Assembly (NCBI RefSeq): GCF_001499855.1
Contig: NZ_LQIK01000031.1
Coordinates: 265,017-329,016, forward strand
DNA: 64,000 nt
Origin: Mycobacterium sp. GA-0227b
Lineage (GTDB): Bacteria; Actinomycetota; Actinomycetes; Mycobacteriales; Mycobacteriaceae
Direction: 5' to 3'
Positions 38,677 to 48,155 of this stretch are shown piece after piece. The position numbers and the translations under genes were made by a program. Each line of letters starts with the position of its first letter. Within the stretch, counting starts at the first letter, position 1. The notes below the pieces were generated by a model that saw only the letters and a program-made list of their open reading frames with translations, searched no databases and was not told the origin of the DNA.

Positions 38677-40689
38677 TTACCAGTGCACACCCGGGACCAG
38701 CCGCGCCGCGGTCTTGACCGGCCGCGGCACCCGCAAGGTGGGCACCGCCCGCGTCGGCCGCCTGGGGCGTCGGGTGCCGCTGGGCCTGCTCTGCGCCGAC
38801 GTCTCGCCGCGGGCCGCTGCGGAATCCGGGAAACCGAGATACAGCTGGTGCAGCACGCGCCGCGACAGCCGCGGTGTGAAGTAGTTGCCGAAATCGGCGA
38901 ACGTGCCCAACGGCGTGTCGATCCGGGCGGGTTTGTCGATCAGGCCGCGCACCACCATCGCCGCGGCGTGCTCGGCGCTGATCGCGGGAACCGGGTTGAG
39001 CCGCCGCGACGGCACGATCATCGGCGTGCGCACCAGGGGCATGTGGATGTTGGTGAACGTGATGTGGTCCGACAGTGTCTCGCTCGCGACCACGTCGGCG
39101 AACGCGTCCAGCGCCGCCTTCGTCGGCAGGTACGAGCTGTACTTGGGGTTGCGGGCCTGCACCCCGGCGCTCGACACGTTGACCACGTGACCGAATCGCC
39201 GTTCGCGCCAATGCGGCAGCAGCGCAAGCACCATCCGCACGGCTCCGAAGTAGTTGACGGCCATCACCCGCTCGTAGTCGTGCAGCCGGTCGGTGGACGC
39301 GACCACCGACCGACGGATGGAGCGTCCCGCGTTGTTCACCAGGTAGTCGACGTGGTCGAACCTGCCCAGAATGTCCTTCACGGTGCTCTCGACCGAATCG
39401 GAGTCGGTGACATCGCAGGTGAACGCGTGTGCTCGGCCACCGGCGGCGCGGATCTCGGCGACCAGTTCGTCGAGCGCATCGGCGTTGCGCGCCAACGCGA
39501 ACACAGTCGCCCCGCGTTCGGCGACCGCGATCGCCGACGCCCGGCCGATCCCGCTCGACGCCCCGGTGATGATCACGTGCCTGCCGACCAGCGGTCCCGC
39601 CGGATCGTCGCGGCGGGCCCGGTCGGGGTCGAGATGCGTGGCCCAGTAACGCCAGAGCGCCGGCGCATAATCGGCGAACTCGGGCACCGCAATACCGGTG
39701 TCGCGCAACGCTTCCTCGGTGCGCTCGGCCGTGAATGTCGGCATCAGGTCGACCACGTCGAGGATCTCGGCGGGCACGCCGAGTTGGGTGGCCGCCATGT
39801 TGCGCACCACCTTCGCGCGACCACCGACTTTGAGGAAGGGCGTCGCGGCCGAGCGCGGCAGCGAGGCGCGCAGCGCAGGCAATCCCGCCGCCTTGCCGAC
39901 GCCGCGGTAAATACCCCGCAGGCCAATGGTTTTCGGCGCCGTGAGATGGAACGTCTGACCGTCGCGATCCGGCAGGTGCATCAACGCGACGAGCGCGTCG
40001 ACCACGTAATCGACCGGAACCAGATTGGTGCGGCCGGTGTCGGGCAGCGCCATCGGGGTGATCGACGGCAGCTTGGCCAGCTTCGCCAGCAACGGGAAGA
40101 AGTAGTACGGCCCGTCGACCTTGTCCATTTCACCGGTACGCGAATCGCCGACGACGACGGCGGGCCGGTACACCCGGTAGCGCAGGTCGACGGCGCTGCG
40201 CACCAGCAACTCGGCTTCGAACTTGGTCTGGTGATACGGCGTGGGCAGTTCCTGGCCGACGTCGAAATCGTCCTCGGTGAACTCGCCGCGGAAGGTGCCC
40301 GCGACCGCGATCGACGACACGTGGTGCAGCGTCGCGTCGAGGTGTTTCGCCACTTCGATCACCGCGCGGGTGCCCTCCACGTTGGCCGCGCGCTGGTCGG
40401 CATCCGAGGCGGTGATGTCGTAGATCGCGCCGCAGTGCACCACGTGGTCGACCGCGCCGGCGTCGGCGAGCGCCTCGGGCGTCAGCCCCAGGTTGGCCGC
40501 GGTGAGGTCGCCGACCAGCGGTTTCGCGCGCTCACCCCACGTCGCCGCCAACTTCTCGAACCGGGACAGCGACTCCCGGCGGACCAGTACCAGCACTTCG
40601 GCGTCCCCGTCACGGGCTAGCAACTGGGACACCACTCGCCGTCCGATAAACCCGGTACCGCCGGTAACGACATAGCGCATGCGAGTCAT
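38677..40689 (-). CDS. acrA1: Two-domain fatty acyl-CoA reductase (AcrA1-like)
   Basis: The 670-residue protein fuses two reductase domains. Residues 1-370 form a thioester-reductase-like extended SDR with V-T-G-G-T-G-F-I-G-R-R at the start and Y-H-Q-T-K as the catalytic motif. Residues 375-650 form a classical SDR with I-T-G-A-S-S-G-I-G-R, N-N-A-G-R-S and Y-L-P-T-K. Such enzymes reduce long-chain acyl-CoA via aldehyde to alcohol for wax esters. ATG 40689 with GAGGACC upstream is chosen over the open frame to 40770. A basic, Arg/Pro-rich tail follows the second domain. It is divergent from htdY. Confidence 0.9.
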   Translation of the reverse strand: MTRMRYVVTGGTGFIGRRVVSQLLARDGDAEVLVLVRRESLSRFEKLAATWGERAKPLVGDLTAANLGLTPEALADAGAVDHVVHCGAIYDITASDADQRAANVEGTRAVIEVAKHLDATLHHVSSIAVAGTFRGEFTEDDFDVGQELPTPYHQTKFEAELLVRSAVDLRYRVYRPAVVVGDSRTGEMDKVDGPYYFFPLLAKLAKLPSITPMALPDTGRTNLVPVDYVVDALVALMHLPDRDGQTFHLTAPKTIGLRGIYRGVGKAAGLPALRASLPRSAATPFLKVGGRAKVVRNMAATQLGVPAEILDVVDLMPTFTAERTEEALRDTGIAVPEFADYAPALWRYWATHLDPDRARRDDPAGPLVGRHVIITGASSGIGRASAIAVAERGATVFALARNADALDELVAEIRAAGGRAHAFTCDVTDSDSVESTVKDILGRFDHVDYLVNNAGRSIRRSVVASTDRLHDYERVMAVNYFGAVRMVLALLPHWRERRFGHVVNVSSAGVQARNPKYSSYLPTKAALDAFADVVASETLSDHITFTNIHMPLVRTPMIVPSRRLNPVPAISAEHAAAMVVRGLIDKPARIDTPLGTFADFGNYFTPRLSRRVLHQLYLGFPDSAAARGETSAQSRPSGTRRPRRPTRAVPTLRVPRPVKTAARLVPGVHW

Positions 40690-40763
40690 CGTGGTCCTCG
40701 CTCGGTGAAACGTCAATGCCGTGTGACGCAGCCGTTGTCCATCCGGCGGATATCGTTCCCGGT

Positions 40764-41633
40764 ATGCCACTCGACCCCAACGCCATCGGCGCCAAGACCG
40801 AACCGCAACTGTTCGAATGGACCGACCGCGACACCCTGCTTTACGCGCTGGGTGTCGGGGCGGGCACCGCGGATCTCGCGTTCACCACCGAAAACAGCCA
40901 CGGCGTCGAACAGCAGGTGCTGCCGACCTACGCGGTGATCGCGTGTCTGCCCTTCGCGGCGGCGGCGATGATCGGGTCGTTCAACTTCGCGATGCTGCTG
41001 CACGGCTCGCAGGGGATCCGGTTGTACGAACCGCTCAAGCCGGCCGGCAAGCTCAGTGTGGTCGCCGAGGTCGCCGACATCCAGGACAAGGGTGAGGGCA
41101 AGAACGCGATCGTCATGCTCAAGGCGACGGGTACCGATCCCGACACGTCGAACGTCGTCGCGGAGACCTTCACGACCGCGGTGATCCGTGGCGAGGGTGG
41201 CTTCGGCGGGCAACCGGGGCAGCGTCCCGTCGCCCCGGAGATTCCCGACCGGGAACCGGATGCGCGAATTGCGCTGCCCACGCGCGAAGACCAGGCGTTG
41301 ATCTACCGGCTGTCGGGCGACCGCAATCCGCTGCACAGCGACCCGTGGTTCGCCCGCGAGTTGGCCGGCTTCCCGAAGCCAATCCTGCACGGGCTGTGCA
41401 GCTACGGCGTCGCGGGCCGCGCGCTGGTCGCCGAACTCGGCGGCGGCGATGCGACGAAAGTCAGCGCGATCGACGCCAGGTTCACCTCGCCGGTGTTCCC
41501 GGGCGAGACGCTCACGACGTCGATCTGGCGGACCGAGGCCGGCCGCGCGGTGTTCCGCACGGAGGCCGCCGATCCCGACGGTTCGAACGCCCGTCTCGTC
41601 CTCGAGGACGGCGCCGCGGAATACCGGGACTGA
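40764..41633 (+). CDS. htdY: 3-hydroxyacyl-thioester dehydratase, double hotdog (HtdY-like)
   Basis: The 289-residue protein has two hotdog folds. The C-terminal one bears the hydratase-2 motif Y-R-L-S-G-D-R-N-P-L-H-S-D (about residues 180-192), with the catalytic Asp and His, and ends in the MaoC-like F-T-S-P-V-F-P-G-E-T-L. It hydrates (R)-enoyl thioesters in fatty acid or sterol side-chain metabolism. TATCGT at 40751-40756, seven bases before the ATG, suggests a leaderless transcript. It is divergent from acrA1, as Rv3389c is near Rv3391. Confidence 0.88.
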   Translation: MPLDPNAIGAKTEPQLFEWTDRDTLLYALGVGAGTADLAFTTENSHGVEQQVLPTYAVIACLPFAAAAMIGSFNFAMLLHGSQGIRLYEPLKPAGKLSVVAEVADIQDKGEGKNAIVMLKATGTDPDTSNVVAETFTTAVIRGEGGFGGQPGQRPVAPEIPDREPDARIALPTREDQALIYRLSGDRNPLHSDPWFARELAGFPKPILHGLCSYGVAGRALVAELGGGDATKVSAIDARFTSPVFPGETLTTSIWRTEAGRAVFRTEAADPDGSNARLVLEDGAAEYRD

Positions 41634-41690
41634 CCGGCATTTGGTCGATCCGCCGGCATCGGCTGCGCTGGATTGACAGGATGGTCGACC

Positions 41691-42578
41691 ATGAGGCTCG
41701 TCGTTGGTTATCTGGCCACTTCAGGCGGTGCCGATGCGGTGGCGCTCGGGGTGCGGCTGGCCCGTACGCTCGGCGCTGAGCTCGACCTGTGCATCGTGCT
41801 GCCGCCTGACCGGGTGGCCCCGTCGATCAAGCCGATCGGCGATTTCGAGGAGCATCTCATCGCGCAGGCTCGGGAGTGGCTGACCGCCGCGAGTGCCACG
41901 GTGCCCGACGACATCGTCGTGAGCAGCCATGTCCGGTTCGACGACTCGTCGGCCGACGGTCTCATTCAGGAGACGGCGCGGGTCGAGGCCGACATGATCG
42001 TCGTCGGCGCAGCGGGCGGCGGTCTGGCGGGTGGCTTCTCACTGGGGTCGGTGGTCAACGAGCTGCTGCACTCGGCTCCGGTGCCGGTCGCGGTGGCGCC
42101 TCGGGGAACTCGCGACTCGGGCATCGACCGCGTGCGAGAAGTGACATGTGCGATCGGGGAGCGCGCAGGCGCACACATCCTGCTGGACACCGCAGTTCGG
42201 TTCAGTCGGGCGGCAGGCACGCCGCTGCGGTTGGTGTCGCTGGTGGCCCTGGACCCGACGTTCGGCGCCTTGCGCGGAGACGGCGACGACGCGCGCGAGC
42301 GGGCACTGGGACATGCGCGCCACGTTCACGAGTCGGCAAAAGCCGAGCTGCCGCAGGGTTTTCCCGTGGCGTCGACGATCGTCGATGGTGCGACGGTCGA
42401 AGAGGCGGTGAGCAAGCTGGACTGGCAGGACGGGGATCTCATCATGGTCGGGTCGAGCCGACTCAGCGCGCCGCGGCGGCTGTTCCTGGGGTCGACGGCG
42501 GCCAAGATGCTGCGCGTGCTCCACGTCCCGATGGTCGTGGTGCCGCGCGAACAACTCGGCCCAGAGGACCTGCCGTAA
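41691..42578 (+). CDS. Universal stress protein, tandem UspA domains
   Basis: The 295-residue protein has two Usp domains. The first ends in I-V-V-G-A-A-G-G-G-L-A-G-G-F-S-L-G-S-V and the second in I-M-V-G-S-S-R-L-S-A-P-R-R-L-F-L-G-S-T. Both contain the ATP-binding G-x2-G-x9-G-S/T pattern in near-canonical form. Mycobacterial tandem Usps are induced by hypoxia or stationary phase, often through DosR. No DosR box was found here by eye. ATG 41691 is chosen over an in-frame TTG at 41673. It converges on the erythromycin-esterase-like gene. Confidence 0.88.
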   Translation: MRLVVGYLATSGGADAVALGVRLARTLGAELDLCIVLPPDRVAPSIKPIGDFEEHLIAQAREWLTAASATVPDDIVVSSHVRFDDSSADGLIQETARVEADMIVVGAAGGGLAGGFSLGSVVNELLHSAPVPVAVAPRGTRDSGIDRVREVTCAIGERAGAHILLDTAVRFSRAAGTPLRLVSLVALDPTFGALRGDGDDARERALGHARHVHESAKAELPQGFPVASTIVDGATVEEAVSKLDWQDGDLIMVGSSRLSAPRRLFLGSTAAKMLRVLHVPMVVVPREQLGPEDLP

Positions 42579-42674
42579 CCGTCCGACGACGCCAACATCG
42601 AGATTGCACACAGGGTTGTTGCGACGAAACCAACCGCAGCCCTCCACGCAATATCGAGCGTAGGACCGCGCGCG

Positions 42675-44036
42675 CTACAGCCCAGACGGATACGTCTCGG
42701 GCACTTCGCCTTCGATCCACTCACTGGTGCGCTCGAGCGGCTCGAGTGCTTGGGTGCGGTCGATGTGGATCACCGCGTCGAACTGATCGGCCAGCCGGAC
42801 ATGAAAGTAATGGCTCTGGCGTTCGGTCTGCGGTCGGTAGATGACCCCGATGGCGCGGGCCAACCGCGTCTGGTCGAGTGGCTCGGCTGCGACGCGCCCG
42901 TCCACACGCATGGCCACATAGAAGGACCGTGCACCCACTTCCGACAGCAGGCCTTCGACGCTGTCCGGCAGGGCGGGCCGGACGATCTTGCGCTCGGCGG
43001 CGCCGCCCCACCGGCTGGCCGCAGTCACCGTGCCGGCGGAGGTGGAGAATCCGATCAGCCGGGTGTGCTCGCCGTAGCGCTCGCGGGCCAGCGCGCCCAG
43101 CGTGGTCTGCCCGTCGGCGGACAACTCGGTGGCTCGGGCGTCGCCGACGTGAGAATTATGTGCCCACACCACGATTCGTGCTCGGCCGGAGCCGTCGTGA
43201 TCGAGGTGCTGCAGCAATGCGTCGAGCGTGTCGGCCATGTGTGTGTCGCGTAGGTTCCAGGTGTTGACGCGGCCGGCGAACATGCCGCGGTAGTACGCCT
43301 CGCCGTTGCGCACCACGTGCGCATTGCGTTCGGCATAGAAGGCCTCGTCTTCGGCGAGCAGGCCGTCGCGGCGGGCGTACTCGACGGCATGGCGCTGGAC
43401 GTCGAGCAGTTGGTCGATGGCCGCCTGCTCGCAGTCCTGACCCGCGCCGAACGCGGCGGCGTGACCGTAGGCCTGGCCGTCTTCGTCGGATGAAGCGTGG
43501 TCGAAGCACGAATAACGTTCTCGCGCGCGCGCCGCCGCGGCCGCGTCGACTTTGTCGAGGTACCCGATCACCTCCTCCATCGACCGGTGCAGGCTGTACA
43601 TGTCGAGGCCGTAGAAGCCCGCCTGCTGTTCGTGGGCCCTGTTCCGGTTGTGGGCACGCAACCACTCGGCGAAGTCGCGGACCACGGTGTTGCGCCACAT
43701 CCAGGTGGGGAAGCGACGGAAACCGCGCAGGGCCTGCTCGGCGTCGGCGTCGCCTCCGATGCCGCGGACATATCGGTTCACCCGGTAGGCGTCGGGCCAG
43801 TCGGCCTCGGCGGCGACGGCGAGGAAGCCCTTCTCCTCGATCAGCCACTTCGTCATCTCGGCCCGGGCTCGATAGAACTCGTGGGTGCCGTGTGAACTCT
43901 CGCCGATCAGCACCACCCGTGCGTCCCCGATGAGCGCGTCCAGGACGTCAGAGGGTGGCACGCCGTCGGGTGCGTCGACGATGATTCCTCGCACCTGATC
44001 GGCGGCCGTCGCAGCTCGGACCATGGTCTTTCGCAT
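42675..44036 (-). CDS. Erythromycin esterase family hydrolase
   Basis: The 453-residue protein belongs to the EreA/EreB-like family. The catalytic His lies in I-G-E-S-S-H-G-T-H-E-F-Y (about residues 38-49), and later conserved elements are Y-G-L-D-M-Y-S-L-H-R-S and V-V-W-A-H-N-S-H-V-G-D-A. True macrolide esterases are plasmid-borne; chromosomal homologues are common in actinobacteria with unknown substrates. ATG 44036 with GAGGTG upstream is chosen; the same frame stays open antisense through dnaE2 and that extension is rejected. It is divergent from dnaE2, with its promoter region overlapping the SOS box, so it may also respond to DNA damage. Confidence 0.82.
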   Translation of the reverse strand: MRKTMVRAATAADQVRGIIVDAPDGVPPSDVLDALIGDARVVLIGESSHGTHEFYRARAEMTKWLIEEKGFLAVAAEADWPDAYRVNRYVRGIGGDADAEQALRGFRRFPTWMWRNTVVRDFAEWLRAHNRNRAHEQQAGFYGLDMYSLHRSMEEVIGYLDKVDAAAAARARERYSCFDHASSDEDGQAYGHAAAFGAGQDCEQAAIDQLLDVQRHAVEYARRDGLLAEDEAFYAERNAHVVRNGEAYYRGMFAGRVNTWNLRDTHMADTLDALLQHLDHDGSGRARIVVWAHNSHVGDARATELSADGQTTLGALARERYGEHTRLIGFSTSAGTVTAASRWGGAAERKIVRPALPDSVEGLLSEVGARSFYVAMRVDGRVAAEPLDQTRLARAIGVIYRPQTERQSHYFHVRLADQFDAVIHIDRTQALEPLERTSEWIEGEVPETYPSGL

Positions 44037-44059
44037 ACCCGAAACACCTCGCTTCATGA

Positions 44060-44075
44060 CCGAACACATGTTCGA
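44060..44075. promoter_or_regulatory. LexA (SOS) box upstream of dnaE2
   Basis: CCGAACACATGTTCGA differs from the consensus TCGAAC-N4-GTTCGA only at the first base. It lies 12 bases before the dnaE2 GTG and 23 bases before the divergent esterase-like ATG, so LexA binding would cover both promoters. Confidence 0.9.
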
Positions 44076-44087
44076 TACACTGCATAG

Positions 44088-47000
44088 GTGGGCTGGCATA
44101 CCGGGCCGCCGAGCTGGACGGAAATGGAGCGGGTGCTCAACGGCAAACCGCGCCGTGCCGGCTGGCCCATAGATGAGCAGATCGGCGACGGCGGCGACAG
44201 CCCGGCCTGGTCGCGCAAGCGTGCTGCGTACACGGCCGACGTTGACCGGCCGGCCTCGTCGACGCCGTACGCCGAACTGCACGCGCACTCGGCGTACAGC
44301 TTCCTCGACGGCGCCAGCACACCGGAGGAACTCGTCGAGGAAGCGGTCCGACTCGATCTGCGGGCGATCGCGCTGACCGACCACGACGGCCTCTACGGGG
44401 TGGTGCGCTTCGCCGAAGCCGCCAAGGAACTGGAGATGTCGACGGTGTTCGGCGCCGAATTGTCGCTCGGCGGAGGTAACCGCACCGAAGATCCCGATCC
44501 GCCCGGGCCGCATCTGCTGGTGCTGGCGCGTGGCCCCGAAGGCTACCGGCGGCTGTCGCGCGAACTCGCCAGGGCGCATCTGGCCGGTGGCGAGAAGGGA
44601 GTCCTGCGCTATGACTACGACGCGTTGGCCGAGGCTGCGGGCGGGCACTGGCATATCCTCACCGGCTGCCGCAAAGGCCATGTCCGACAAGCGCTTTGCA
44701 CCGGTGGTCCCGACGCGGCCGCCGACGCGCTGGCCGACCTGGTCGACCGGTTCGGCCGGGACCGGGTCAGCATCGAACTCACCCACCACGGGCATCCGTG
44801 TGACGACGAACGCAATGCCGCTCTGGCCGGACTCGCGCCGCGCTTCGGCCTGAACGTCGTCGCGACCACCGCCGCACACTTCGCCGAGCCGTCGCGGGGC
44901 CGGCTGGCCATGGCGATGGGGGCGATCCGCGCCAGGCACTCGATGGACGAGGCGGCCGGTTACCTTGCCCCGCTGGGCGGTTCGCACCTGCGGTCGGGCG
45001 CGGAGATGGCGCGACTGTTCGCCGACCATCCCGAGGTGGTGACCGCCGCGGCCGACCTCGGCGAGCAGTGCGCGTTCGGGCTCTCGTTGATCGCGCCCCG
45101 GTTGCCGCCGTTCGACGTCCCCGACGGGCACACCGAGGACAGCTGGCTGCGGCATCTGGTGATGGAGGGTGCACGCCGACGGTACGGGCCGCCGGAGCGG
45201 GCGCCGCGGGCGTACGCGCAGATCGAGCACGAGCTGAAGGTCATCGAGCAACTGACCTTCCCGGGTTATTTCCTGGTGGTCCACGACATCACCCGGTTCT
45301 GCGCTGAGAACGGCATCCTGGCCCAGGGCAGGGGATCGGCGGCCAACTCCGCGGTCTGCTACGCGCTCGGCGTCACCAACGTGGACCCGGTGGCCAACGA
45401 GTTGCTGTTCGAGCGGTTCCTGTCCCCGGCGCGTGACGGCCCCCCGGACATCGACATCGACATCGAATCGGACTTGCGGGAGAAGGCGATTCAATACGTT
45501 TACGACCGATACGGCCGCGACTACGCCGCCCAGGTGGCCAACGTGATCACCTACCGGGGCCGCAGCGCGGTGCGCGACATGGCTCGCGCCCTGGGTTTCT
45601 CGCAGGGCCAGCAGGACGCCTGGAGCAAGCAGCTCGGGCAGTGGGGCAGCCTCACCGAGGCGCCGCATGTTGAAGACATCCCCGAGCCGGTGATCGAGCT
45701 GGCCAAGGAGATCTCCAACCTGCCGCGGCACATGGGCATTCACTCCGGCGGCATGGTGATCTGCGACCGGCCCATCGCCGACGTATGCCCGGTGGAATGG
45801 GCGCGGATGGAGAACCGCAGTGTGCTGCAGTGGGACAAAGACGACTGTGCGGCAATCGGTTTGGTGAAGTTCGACATGCTCGGCCTGGGCATGCTCTCGG
45901 CGCTGCACTACTGCATCGACCTGGTGCGCGAGCACAAGGGTATCGACGTCGACCTGGCCCAGCTGGACCTGTCCGAGCCCGCGGTGTACGAGATGCTGCA
46001 AAAGGCCGACTCCGTCGGGGTGTTCCAGGTGGAGTCGCGCGCGCAGATGGCCACCCTGCCGCGGCTCAAACCCCGCGTGTTCTACGACCTGGTCGTCGAG
46101 GTGGCGTTGATCCGGCCCGGCCCGATTCAGGGCGGATCGGTGCATCCGTACATCAAGCGGCGCAACGGGGAAGAGCCCGTCACCTATGAACATCCGTCGA
46201 TGGCGCCGGCGTTGCACAAGACCTTGGGGGTACCGCTGTTCCAGGAGCAGCTCATGCAGCTCGCGGTGGACTGCGCGGGATTCTCCGCCGCCGAGGCCGA
46301 CCAGCTGCGCCGCGCGATGGGGTCCAAACGGTCGACCGAGCGGATGCGCCGGCTTCGCGGCAGGTTCTACGACGGTATGCGCCAGCGGCACGGCATCACC
46401 GGCGAAGTGGCCGACCGGATCTACGAGAAGCTGGAAGCGTTCGCGAACTTCGGTTTCCCGGAAAGCCATTCGCTGAGTTTCGCGTCGCTGGTGTTCTACT
46501 CGTCGTGGTTCAAGCTGCACCACCCCGCCGCGTTCTGCGCCGCGCTGCTGCGCGCGCAACCGATGGGCTTCTATTCCCCGCAGTCGCTGGTTGCCGACGC
46601 TCGCAGACACGGCGTCGTCGTCCGGCGCCCGGACGTCAATGCCAGCCTGGCGCACGCCACCCTCGAAGACGAAGGAAACGCGGTCCGATTGGGTCTGGGC
46701 AATGTCCGCCACATCGGCGACGAGCTGGCCGAGAAGTTGGTCGACGAACGAAAAGCCAACGGCGCGTTCGCCTCCCTGTTGGACTTGACCCGCCGGGTGC
46801 AACTGTCGGTGCCGCAGACCGAGGCGTTGGCCACCGCGGGAGCGTTGGGTTGCTTCGACATCAGCAGGCGCGAAGGACTGTGGGCGGCGGGGGCGGCCGC
46901 CACCCAGCGGCCCGACCGGCTGCCCGGGGTGGGGGCGTCGTCACACATTCCCGCACTGCCCGGTATGACCGAACTCGAGTTGGCCGCCGCGGACGTCTGG

Positions 47001-47378
47001 GCGACCGGCGTCTCTTCCGACAGCTATCCCACGCAGTTCCTACGCGAGGATCTCGACACCATGGGGGTGATACCGGCGGGCAAGCTGCTCGACGTGCCCG
47101 ACGGCTCCCGGGTGCTGGTGGCGGGGGCAGTCACGCACCGCCAGCGGCCGGCGACCGCCCAGGGCGCGACGTTCCTCAACCTCGAGGACGAAACCGGGAT
47201 GGTCAACATCATCTGCTCGCGTGGGGTGTGGGCGCGGCACCGCAAGTTGGCGCAAACCGCCGCGGCATTGTTGATTCGCGGTCAGGTGCAGAACGCGACC
47301 GGCGCGATCACCGTCGTCGCCGAGCGGATGGGCAAGCTCACCTTGGCCATCGGCTCGAAGTCCCGCGACTTCCGCTAA
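44088..47378 (+). CDS. dnaE2: DnaE2, error-prone DNA polymerase III alpha paralogue
   Basis: The 1096-residue protein is the translesion polymerase of the ImuA'-ImuB-DnaE2 mutasome responsible for damage-induced mutagenesis in mycobacteria. An N-terminal PHP domain begins A-E-L-H-A-H-S-A-Y-S-F-L-D-G-A. The polymerase palm carries the catalytic P-D-I-D-I-D-I-E-S near residue 455, and a C-terminal OB fold is present (V-L-V-A-G-A-V-T-H-R-Q-R). The clamp-binding motif of DnaE1 is not obvious, in line with its dependence on ImuB. GTG 44088 matches the family start M-G-W-x-x-G-P-P-S-W. It is about 6.7 kb from imuB. Confidence 0.96.
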   Translation: MGWHTGPPSWTEMERVLNGKPRRAGWPIDEQIGDGGDSPAWSRKRAAYTADVDRPASSTPYAELHAHSAYSFLDGASTPEELVEEAVRLDLRAIALTDHDGLYGVVRFAEAAKELEMSTVFGAELSLGGGNRTEDPDPPGPHLLVLARGPEGYRRLSRELARAHLAGGEKGVLRYDYDALAEAAGGHWHILTGCRKGHVRQALCTGGPDAAADALADLVDRFGRDRVSIELTHHGHPCDDERNAALAGLAPRFGLNVVATTAAHFAEPSRGRLAMAMGAIRARHSMDEAAGYLAPLGGSHLRSGAEMARLFADHPEVVTAAADLGEQCAFGLSLIAPRLPPFDVPDGHTEDSWLRHLVMEGARRRYGPPERAPRAYAQIEHELKVIEQLTFPGYFLVVHDITRFCAENGILAQGRGSAANSAVCYALGVTNVDPVANELLFERFLSPARDGPPDIDIDIESDLREKAIQYVYDRYGRDYAAQVANVITYRGRSAVRDMARALGFSQGQQDAWSKQLGQWGSLTEAPHVEDIPEPVIELAKEISNLPRHMGIHSGGMVICDRPIADVCPVEWARMENRSVLQWDKDDCAAIGLVKFDMLGLGMLSALHYCIDLVREHKGIDVDLAQLDLSEPAVYEMLQKADSVGVFQVESRAQMATLPRLKPRVFYDLVVEVALIRPGPIQGGSVHPYIKRRNGEEPVTYEHPSMAPALHKTLGVPLFQEQLMQLAVDCAGFSAAEADQLRRAMGSKRSTERMRRLRGRFYDGMRQRHGITGEVADRIYEKLEAFANFGFPESHSLSFASLVFYSSWFKLHHPAAFCAALLRAQPMGFYSPQSLVADARRHGVVVRRPDVNASLAHATLEDEGNAVRLGLGNVRHIGDELAEKLVDERKANGAFASLLDLTRRVQLSVPQTEALATAGALGCFDISRREGLWAAGAAATQRPDRLPGVGASSHIPALPGMTELELAAADVWATGVSSDSYPTQFLREDLDTMGVIPAGKLLDVPDGSRVLVAGAVTHRQRPATAQGATFLNLEDETGMVNIICSRGVWARHRKLAQTAAALLIRGQVQNATGAITVVAERMGKLTLAIGSKSRDFR

Positions 47379-47397
47379 CTCACCGGACTACTCACAC

Positions 47398-47415
47398 CGG
47401 CGACCCGCCGTTTTT
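47398..47415 (+). terminator. Intrinsic terminator after dnaE2
   Basis: CGGCG (47398-47402), loop ACC, CGCCG (47406-47410), then TTTTT make a short but textbook terminator 20 bases after the dnaE2 stop. It faces the convergent PepSY gene. Confidence 0.7.
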
Positions 47416-47427
47416 CGCAGCGGATGT

Positions 47428-48063
47428 TCAGCGTCCGGTCGTGTTTTGCAGCACTTGCCCGGAGCCGGCGTCGATGGTCACTTCGTGCTTGGTCTGAGAA
47501 TCGTCGACGACATCGGCTTCCCAGACCGTCGTTCCGTTGTTGCTATCGAGGTTGAGTTCGGTGATGGTGCCGTTGGGCACCTCGGCGAGGATCTTGTCCG
47601 CCGCCGCCTGGTAGTCCACCTGGGCGGCCTGTACCCGTTCGCGGTGCTTGGCCTTGTCGGCTTCGTCCTCGGTCTTGGCCGTCGGCCCCATCGTCACCGT
47701 GGCGCCGTCGTTGGAGACGTCCATCTCGTGCTCGGTGCCGTCGGCAGTGACGACCTGAACCTCCCACCGGCCATCTCGCTCGGTTTCGATGGAGACCAGC
47801 GTGCTCTCGGGCACGGCTGCGGTCGCAGTGCTTCCGGCCCGGCGCAGCGCGTCGATGCCGGTGTTTGCCGGAGTAGCCGTGGCCGGCGCAGAAGATGTCA
47901 CCGCGGGCGCAGCAGCTGTCGTTTCCGGCGCCGGGGTGGTCCCCGCCGAACCTGCATCCTCGTCGCTACCGCCGGCGCATCCGCTGAATGCCACCACCAA
48001 CACCCCAAGCAACGCGGGCGCTGCAACGTATCGGCACTTTGACGTGAAATGTCCATCGACCAT
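47428..48063 (-). CDS. PepSY-domain lipoprotein
   Basis: The 211-residue protein has a lipoprotein signal: a hydrophobic stretch P-A-L-L-G-V-L-V-V-A-F then lipobox S-G-C at about residue 26. An Ala/Thr/Pro-rich linker and two PepSY-like halves follow. Each half has an amphipathic helix and strand pairs such as G-R-W-E-V-Q-V-V-T-A-D-G-T-E-H-E and W-E-A-D-V-V-D-D-S-Q-T-K-H-E-V. PepSY domains inhibit or escort proteases and modulate wall processes. ATG 48063 is chosen over the frame open to 48129. It is divergent from the PucR regulator. Confidence 0.85.
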   Translation of the reverse strand: MVDGHFTSKCRYVAAPALLGVLVVAFSGCAGGSDEDAGSAGTTPAPETTAAAPAVTSSAPATATPANTGIDALRRAGSTATAAVPESTLVSIETERDGRWEVQVVTADGTEHEMDVSNDGATVTMGPTAKTEDEADKAKHRERVQAAQVDYQAAADKILAEVPNGTITELNLDSNNGTTVWEADVVDDSQTKHEVTIDAGSGQVLQNTTGR

Positions 48064-48143
48064 GACCCGGCCCCTTCCTGACCCACTGTCCCATCCGAGT
48101 TGCCCAGCCACTCGATGGTGAAACGTCAACCCAGCCGACGGCT

Positions 48144-48149
48144 TAAGCT
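48144..48149 (+). promoter_or_regulatory. Probable -10 box of the pucR-like gene
   Basis: TAAGCT fits TANNNT and ends six bases before ATG 48156, so the mRNA would be leaderless. No clear -35 was seen. Confidence 0.4.
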
Positions 48150-48155
48150 GGCGGC

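Noticed and set aside
38359..40620. 753-codon plus-strand frame across iunH and acrA1
   Set aside because: Antisense shadow; repetitive Arg/His/Gly composition.
44037..46802. Extension of the esterase-like frame to 1375 residues antisense through dnaE2
   Set aside because: It covers dnaE2 and the LexA box; the family starts near 44036.
40704..48130. GGTGAAACGTCAA occurring before both htdY and the pucR-like gene
   Set aside because: A 13-base match is expected by chance many times in 64 kb; the surrounding sequence does not align and no known motif fits.
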